NCBI RefSeq assembly: GCF_000599885.1 | Contig: NZ_JFGT01000006.1 | Span: 496,001-560,000, forward strand | Reading direction: 5' to 3' | DNA from: Pantoea sp. IMH | Lineage (GTDB): Bacteria; Pseudomonadota; Gammaproteobacteria; Enterobacterales; Enterobacteriaceae | Length of the DNA stretch: 64,000 bases | In this document: piece after piece, positions 59,381-64,000 of the stretch | Layout of the letters: each line of letters begins with the position of its first letter | How positions within the stretch are numbered: position 1 is the stretch's first letter | Program-made: the position numbers and the translations under genes | Notes under the pieces: generated by a model | The model's input: the letters and a program-made list of their open reading frames with translations, nothing else | Told to the model about the DNA's origin: nothing | Database searches by the model: none

Positions 59381-59948
59381 GATGTTCCACGGGAATGACT
59401 TTGACCGGGATCGTTTGCAGGTCCCACTTCCAGTTTGCGGGCGTGGTGGCGACCGGGCGCATCTCAATACAGTCGGTAGGACAGGGCGCCACGCAGAGAT
59501 CGCAGCCGGTACAAACATCGCTGAGCACGGTATGCATCGCACGCGTCGCGCCCACGATGGCATCTACCGGGCAGGCCTGAATACATTTGGTGCAGCCGAT
59601 GCAGTTTTCTTCGTCGATCCAGGCGACTTTCCGCTCTGGTTCACGTGCTTCTTCATCGCCCAGCGGCTGGGGATCAACGTTCAGCAGCGCCGCCAGCTTT
59701 AGCATCGTCTGCTCGCCGCCAGGGGCGCACTTGTTGATCATCTCGCCGTTATTCCCTACAGCATCCGCGTAGGGGCGGCAGCCAGGGTAGCCGCACTGGC
59801 CACACTGGCTTTGCGGCAGGATCGCATCAATCTGCTCGACGATGGGATCTTCTTCAACCTTAAAACGGCGTGAGGCATAGCCCAGCAGGCAACCAAAAAC
59901 CAGGCCCAGCGCGCTCAACACGGCAACAGCAATCCATACAGCGCTCAT
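59373..59948 (-). CDS. rsxB: Electron transport complex ferredoxin subunit RsxB
   Basis: A 191-residue iron-sulfur protein with an N-terminal membrane anchor ([21 protein letters not shown]). A first Cys motif is [25 protein letters not shown]; two [4Fe-4S] ferredoxin motifs follow ([36 protein letters not shown]). It links RsxC to membrane subunits. It overlaps rsxA by 1 bp. Confidence 0.97.
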   Translation of the reverse strand: MSAVWIAVAVLSALGLVFGCLLGYASRRFKVEEDPIVEQIDAILPQSQCGQCGYPGCRPYADAVGNNGEMINKCAPGGEQTMLKLAALLNVDPQPLGDEEAREPERKVAWIDEENCIGCTKCIQACPVDAIVGATRAMHTVLSDVCTGCDLCVAPCPTDCIEMRPVATTPANWKWDLQTIPVKVIPVEHHA

Positions 59949-60529
59949 TAAAATCTTACCAATCCGGAAAAGCCCATAAACGCCAGCGCCATCAATCCTG
60001 CGGTGATCAGGGCGATTGAGGAGCCTTTAAAAGGCGCAGGCACGTCGGCCAGCACCAGGCGTTCGCGAATACCGGCAAACAACACCATCACCAGTGAGAA
60101 GCCGACGGAAGCGCTGAACCCATACAACGCGGCCTGCAGAAAGCTGTGGTTAAGGTTCACGCTCAGCAGCGGAACGCCCAGCACGGCGCAGTTGGTGGTG
60201 ATCAGCGGCAGGAAAATGCCCAGCAGGCGATAGAGTTCGGGGCTGGTTTTACGCACCACCATTTCAGTGAACTGCACCACGACCGCAATCACCAGGATAT
60301 AAGACATGGTGCGCAGATAAACGAGATCCAGCGGCAGCAGAATAAGGTGGTTGACCAGCCACGAACAGATCGAGGCCAGGGTGATAACAAACGTTGTGGC
60401 CAGTCCCATGCCAATCGCCGTTTCCAGTTTTTTGGAAACGCCCATAAAGGGACAGAGGCCGAGAAACTTCACCAGAACGAAGTTATTCACCAGCACTGTG
60501 CCAATAAAGAGAAGCAGGTAGTCGGTCAT
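59948..60529 (-). CDS. rsxA: Electron transport complex subunit RsxA
   Basis: A 193-residue inner-membrane subunit, same length as in E. coli, with six hydrophobic helices and the paired conserved Cys ([11 protein letters not shown] and [10 protein letters not shown]) thought to hold a membrane iron-sulfur centre. It is first in rsxABCDGE-nth. RsxA and RsxE are paralogues, visible in their shared [13 protein letters not shown] / [13 protein letters not shown] segments. Confidence 0.97.
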   Translation of the reverse strand: MTDYLLLFIGTVLVNNFVLVKFLGLCPFMGVSKKLETAIGMGLATTFVITLASICSWLVNHLILLPLDLVYLRTMSYILVIAVVVQFTEMVVRKTSPELYRLLGIFLPLITTNCAVLGVPLLSVNLNHSFLQAALYGFSASVGFSLVMVLFAGIRERLVLADVPAPFKGSSIALITAGLMALAFMGFSGLVRF

Positions 60530-60652
60530 GAGTTCGCCTGAGAAAATGAAAGCCGCCTATTATCGGCCATTGGCGACGTGACGACAACACGTCAAGGCTA
60601 AGGATAACGGAATACCGCACTGAGGATTAAATTCTGGCGCTTTTTTTCCGCA

Positions 60653-61093
60653 TCAGGATTCAGTAAAGGTATTTTTGACGCGCTCTGAGCGCTTAAAGTA
60701 GGGCACCAACACCGCAGCAGCCAGCAGGGCGATCAGCAGCGTGCGGATGGCGGCGGCATCGCTGACCGGGGAGAAGGCAAAGGTTTTGATCGCCAGCAGC
60801 ACCGTTATCAGCAGCCAGATAATATAGTGACGAGGTAGTTTGCGGGAGCGTTTGCAGAAAATCCAGGTCACCCAAACGCTGTAAGCCCATACCAGCAGAG
60901 AGACGATCAGCGAAACGCTCCACTGGAAGGTGAAGGCCTGCGTATTGTTAAACAGCGCGTTACGCAGTTCCGGGTTCATCAACGCGCTCAGATACATGGC
61001 GATCACCAGCGCGCTGGTCAGCATGGTCATAATCAGCCAGGCAAGCGGGATAAGCAGAAGACCGGCAATACGCGTTTTTGAATCAGAAGCCAC
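60653..61093 (-). CDS. ydgK: DUF2569 membrane protein YdgK
   Basis: A 146-residue inner-membrane protein with four hydrophobic helices, matching E. coli YdgK (GLLLIPLAWLIMTMLTSALV at the start). The function is unknown, but the gene regularly precedes rsxA. The gap to rsxA is 123 bp. Confidence 0.9.
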   Translation of the reverse strand: MASDSKTRIAGLLLIPLAWLIMTMLTSALVIAMYLSALMNPELRNALFNNTQAFTFQWSVSLIVSLLVWAYSVWVTWIFCKRSRKLPRHYIIWLLITVLLAIKTFAFSPVSDAAAIRTLLIALLAAAVLVPYFKRSERVKNTFTES

Positions 61094-61195
61094 GTTAAAT
61101 CCTTAAATAATAAGCGGCGCTGGCAGAAAGACAGGCCACATAACATAAAAAGGATTATACGGGAAAATCGGGGCAGGTCATTAATAAGCTGGCGA

Positions 61196-61411
61196 TTAAA
61201 CGACGTAGCGCCAGACGGATTTCGGCACGCGACCGAGATCGAACAGCCGGCCTCCCGACGTCAGTTCCGCACGGCGATGATCGGCAGCGCGATACATATT
61301 CATCAGTTCGAGATTATCAGTCAGGGAATAATTGAGATGATCGTACAGCTTTTCGAGGCTTTCCAGCGAACTCACTTTGCGAAATTTTAACAGATAGTCT
61401 TGAACCGTCAT
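61196..61411 (-). CDS. cnu: H-NS-binding nucleoid modulator Cnu (YdgT)
   Basis: A 71-residue Hha/YmoA-family protein, almost identical to E. coli Cnu: [20 protein letters not shown] ... [20 protein letters not shown]. It binds H-NS or StpA and helps silence acquired and virulence genes. It matters for this window because the A/T-rich accessory region would be a natural H-NS target. Confidence 0.97.
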   Translation of the reverse strand: MTVQDYLLKFRKVSSLESLEKLYDHLNYSLTDNLELMNMYRAADHRRAELTSGGRLFDLGRVPKSVWRYVV

Positions 61412-61913
61412 GATGGCCGTTACAGGTCAGAATTAAGAGGCTCCGAGTATAAGACGGGTCTGCTTTCTGTCCAGCAAAGAGCGGGCGTGAACAGCAAATT
61501 CAGAATAGAGAGTAAGGAATATGCCAGTAATAACCCTTTAATTTGCAGGGCTTATGGCGCAATTTTACTGCTTTTATGGCACTGATGCTCTGTGGTGTTA
61601 ATCACATTTCTGAATATTGCTGTTAGTCCTTAATCAGGGGCGGGAAATGGCAGAAGCGCACCCGGTGCTGTAATCGCTTCCATCGGGTTGTGGGTTAAAC
61701 GCTTATGTTTATTACAATTATTTACACCTCTGGCCGGTCACGGACAGTCAGTTTGTCCATATGCATTTCTGGTGTTCTGAGTGCAACGCTTCACGTAACC
61801 TCCTTGAATTATTGCGTTTTGTGAGCATTGTCGACATTGCGGTCGGCGGTTTAGTCCAGGCTTGTGGGGCTGTTGACCCTACATCACTGAATCCCACCAG
61901 AGGAAAACTGACC
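61412..61913. other. Divergent region between cnu and ytfQ
   Basis: This 502-bp gap carries a good CRP site (61591) 308 bp before ytfQ, a weaker CRP-like TGTGA element (61819), and a long leader. The frame open upstream of ytfQ (from 61761) lacks similarity. No other gene is seen. Confidence 0.55.
61591..61606. promoter_or_regulatory. CRP binding site upstream of ytfQ
   Basis: TGTGGTGTTAATCACA matches TGTGA-N6-TCACA at 9 of 10 half-site positions. A second, weaker element (TGTGAGCATTGTCGAC) starts at 61819. Activation by CRP-cAMP fits a sugar importer. Confidence 0.65.
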
Positions 61914-62870
61914 ATGTGGAAGCGTTTACTTTTAACCACCCTTATCAGCGCCAGCCTTTCCGGCACCGCGCTGGCTGATGCCATGACGGTAGGCTTTTCG
62001 CAGGTCGGTTCCGAATCCGGCTGGCGCGCGGCGGAAACCAGCGTGGCCAAAAGCGAAGCTGAAAAGCGTGGCATCACGCTTAAAATCGCCGACGGCCAGC
62101 AGAAGCAGGAGAACCAGATTAAAGCGGTACGCTCGTTTATAGCGCAGGGCGTGGACGCCATCTTCATCGCGCCTGTGGTGCAAACAGGCTGGGAACCGGT
62201 GCTTGAAGAAGCAAAAGATGCTGAGATCCCGGTTTTCCTTCTTGATCGCGCCATCACCGTAAAAGATAAATCCCTCTATATGTCGGTGGTCACTGCGGAC
62301 AATATTTATGAAGGCAAGCTCATTGGCGAGTGGCTGGTGAAAGAGCAGAACGGCAAACCTTGTAATGTGGTTGAACTGCAGGGCACCGTGGGCGCCAGCG
62401 TGGCGATCGATCGTAAAAAAGGCTTTGCGGAGGCGATTGCCGGCGCGCCAGGCATCAAAATCATCCGCTCCCAGTCTGGTGATTTTACGCGAAGCAAAGG
62501 CAAAGAAGTGATGGAGAGCTTCATCAAGGCGGAGAATAACGGCAAAAACATTTGTATGGTGTACGCCCATAACGATGACATGGCGATCGGCGCTATTCAG
62601 GCCATCAAAGAAGCTGGCCTGAAGCCGGGCAAAGATATACTGATCGGCTCTATCGATGGGGTGCCGGATATCTACAAAGCGATGCTGGCTGGCGAAGCGA
62701 ACGTTAACGTCGAACTGACGCCAAATATGGCTGGTCCGGCCTTTGATGCGCTGGAGAAGTTCAAAAAAGAGGGCACGCAGCCGCCGAAAGTGATCAAAAC
62801 CGAGTCTAAGCTTTTCCTGCCTGCGGATGCCCAGACCGAGCTGGATAAGAAAGACGGCATGGGTTACTGA
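61914..62870 (+). CDS. ytfQ: Galactofuranose-type sugar-binding protein YtfQ
   Basis: A 318-residue periplasmic solute-binding protein, same length as E. coli YtfQ, which binds furanose sugars, chiefly galactofuranose. The signal peptide ends GTALA-DA; the mature part starts MTVGFSQVGSESGWRAAET and keeps VELQGTVGASVAIDRKKGF and AHNDDMAIGAIQAIKEAG. The ATG at 61914 has AGAGGAA upstream. E. coli carries ytfQRT-yjfF elsewhere on its chromosome. Confidence 0.96.
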   Translation: MWKRLLLTTLISASLSGTALADAMTVGFSQVGSESGWRAAETSVAKSEAEKRGITLKIADGQQKQENQIKAVRSFIAQGVDAIFIAPVVQTGWEPVLEEAKDAEIPVFLLDRAITVKDKSLYMSVVTADNIYEGKLIGEWLVKEQNGKPCNVVELQGTVGASVAIDRKKGFAEAIAGAPGIKIIRSQSGDFTRSKGKEVMESFIKAENNGKNICMVYAHNDDMAIGAIQAIKEAGLKPGKDILIGSIDGVPDIYKAMLAGEANVNVELTPNMAGPAFDALEKFKKEGTQPPKVIKTESKLFLPADAQTELDKKDGMGY

Positions 62871-62884
62871 GTTAACACGACCGC

Positions 62885-62910
62885 ACCGCCCAGCCCTGGG
62901 CGGTTTTTTT
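62885..62910 (+). terminator. Intercistronic terminator after ytfQ
   Basis: ACCGCCC and GGGCGGT pair around AGCCCT and are followed by seven T. It lies 14 bp after the ytfQ stop and 18 bp before ytfR, so it probably attenuates transcription and keeps the binding protein in excess over the ATPase. Confidence 0.88.
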
Positions 62911-62928
62911 ACGGTGAGGCGACGCATT

Positions 62929-64000
62929 ATGACCACCCAATCTTCAGTTTCTGCGCCGCTGCTCAGCATCAGCGGCGTCAGCAAAGCCTTTCCCGGCGTT
63001 AAGGCGCTGGACAACGTCTCTTTTGATATCCGGCCTGGCGAAATTATGGCGCTGCTGGGAGAAAACGGCGCCGGAAAGTCAACGATGATCAAAGTTCTGA
63101 CCGGCGTTTACCAGCGCGACGCCGGGTCCGTCGAGCTTGATGGCAGGCAAATCACGCCACACAACACCGCAGAAGCGCAGGCGTTCGGTATCGGCACCGT
63201 TTATCAGGAAGTGAATCTGCTGCCCAATATGTCCGTAGCGGATAACCTGTTTATCGGGCGCGAACCGCGCCGGTGGGGATTTATTGATCGTGGCACCCTG
63301 GTCCGCAAATCGCGCGAACTGATGAACAGTTATGGATTTGAACTGGATGTGACCCGTCCGTTGGGGCAGTTTTCCGTGGCAATGCAGCAGATTATCGCCA
63401 TCTGCCGCGCGGTCGATCTCTCCGCCAAAGTACTGATTCTGGATGAACCGACCGCCAGTCTCGACGCCAGCGAAGTGGAAATGTTGTTCACCCTGATGAA
63501 TCAGCTGAAAGCGCGAGGGATGGGGCTGATTTTTGTCACCCATTTTCTCGATCAGGTTTATAAGGTCAGCGACAGGATTACCGTTCTGCGTAACGGCCAG
63601 TTTGTCGCCACGCGGGCAACGCGCGATTTGCCACAGATAGAGCTGATCAAGTTGATGCTGGGGCGAGAACTGCTGGAAACAGCGCTTCAGCGGGCGGGAA
63701 GCACGCTAAAAAGCAATCAGCCGGTCGTTGAATTCAGGGATTACGGCAGGAAAGGAACTATTGCGCCATTCACGCTGAGCGTCCGGCCTGGTGAGGTGGT
63801 GGGACTGGCAGGTCTGTTAGGATCGGGACGCACGGAAACCGCCGAGCTACTGTTCGGCATTCGGCGGGCCGACAGCGGTAGTGCCTGGATCAAAGGGAAA
63901 AAGCACACCATCCGCAGCCCGGCGCAGGCTTCGCGACTGGGCATGGGATTCTGTCCTGAAGATCGCAAAACTGACGGCATCATCGGGGCCGCCTCGGTGA
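62929..64000 (+). CDS. ytfR: Sugar ABC transporter ATPase YtfR (3' part cut off)
   Basis: The frame from ATG 62929 (MTTQSSVSAPLLSISGVSKAFPGV) is open to the window end, 357 codons of an expected about 500. It is a two-domain ABC ATPase of the sugar importer type. The first domain has Walker A GENGAGKST, the signature-like FSVAMQQIIAICRA and Walker B VLILDEPTAS; the second begins near residue 270 with GLLGSGRTE. The signature reads FSVAMQQ where the typical sequence is LSVAQQQ-like, as in this family. It pairs with YtfQ. Confidence 0.95.
   Translation, partial: MTTQSSVSAPLLSISGVSKAFPGVKALDNVSFDIRPGEIMALLGENGAGKSTMIKVLTGVYQRDAGSVELDGRQITPHNTAEAQAFGIGTVYQEVNLLPNMSVADNLFIGREPRRWGFIDRGTLVRKSRELMNSYGFELDVTRPLGQFSVAMQQIIAICRAVDLSAKVLILDEPTASLDASEVEMLFTLMNQLKARGMGLIFVTHFLDQVYKVSDRITVLRNGQFVATRATRDLPQIELIKLMLGRELLETALQRAGSTLKSNQPVVEFRDYGRKGTIAPFTLSVRPGEVVGLAGLLGSGRTETAELLFGIRRADSGSAWIKGKKHTIRSPAQASRLGMGFCPEDRKTDGIIGAASV

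Noticed and set aside
61932..63092. 386-codon minus-strand frame opposite ytfQ/ytfR
   Set aside because: It spans two conserved genes on the other strand and their terminator; it shows no domain and no ribosome site.

Overview
The window is a stretch of enterobacterial chromosome, most likely from Erwiniaceae (Pantoea, Erwinia or a close relative). Most proteins are close to their Escherichia coli counterparts in length and sequence, and gene order follows the E. coli ydiK-to-cnu segment, with differences typical of Erwiniaceae. The lineage call is inference from gene content and remembered protein sequences; no database search was possible. I see no insertion sequence, prophage or CRISPR array.

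Layout: 1-4445 holds ydiK (cut by the window edge), ydiJ and menI. At 4471-4887 lies an unrecognised gene under a near-consensus Fur box, back to back with the sufABCDSE iron-sulfur assembly operon (5267-10872). Then come ldtE and lpp (envelope), pykF with a Cra site, three tandem tRNA-Val(GAC) genes with a strong promoter, mdtK, ribC, cfa, ydhC/ydhB, purR, the tiny ynhF, mepH, grxD, rnt, the electrophile-detoxification set gloA-nemA-nemR, ydhL, ydhF, sodC, the ydhIJK efflux operon opposite slyA, slyB, anmK, mliC, pdxH, tyrS, pdxY and gstA.

Two blocks interrupt the E. coli-like order. The first (39100-41638) is a LysR regulator divergent from a second GST and a flavin-nucleotide-binding protein. 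The second lies between dtpA and nth (about 43.2-54.0 kb): betIBA for glycine betaine synthesis, then an accessory stretch with dispersed repeats, an amidase, a 58-residue membrane ORF, two tandem BhsA-like small secreted proteins, a MarA/SoxS-like regulator preceded by three tandem 16-bp repeats, a secreted esterase-like hydrolase, and a translationally coupled secreted protein plus lipoprotein pair. Relative to E. coli as I remember it, ydiH, sodB, ydhP and lhr are absent from their usual places.

The last part returns to conserved order: nth with rsxABCDGE (electron transport to SoxR), ydgK and cnu (Hha-family partner of H-NS). It ends in ytfQ and a truncated ytfR, a sugar ABC importer with a CRP-like site upstream. 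Several loci share redox and iron themes (suf and its Fur-controlled neighbour, grxD, nemRA-gloA, sodC, rsx). No clearly new multi-gene system is proven. The best candidates for undescribed biology are the Fur-box gene at 4471-4887, the AraC/BhsA-like/hydrolase cluster with its tandem operator-like repeats (50.0-52.5 kb), and the coupled secreted-protein/lipoprotein pair (52.7-53.8 kb).
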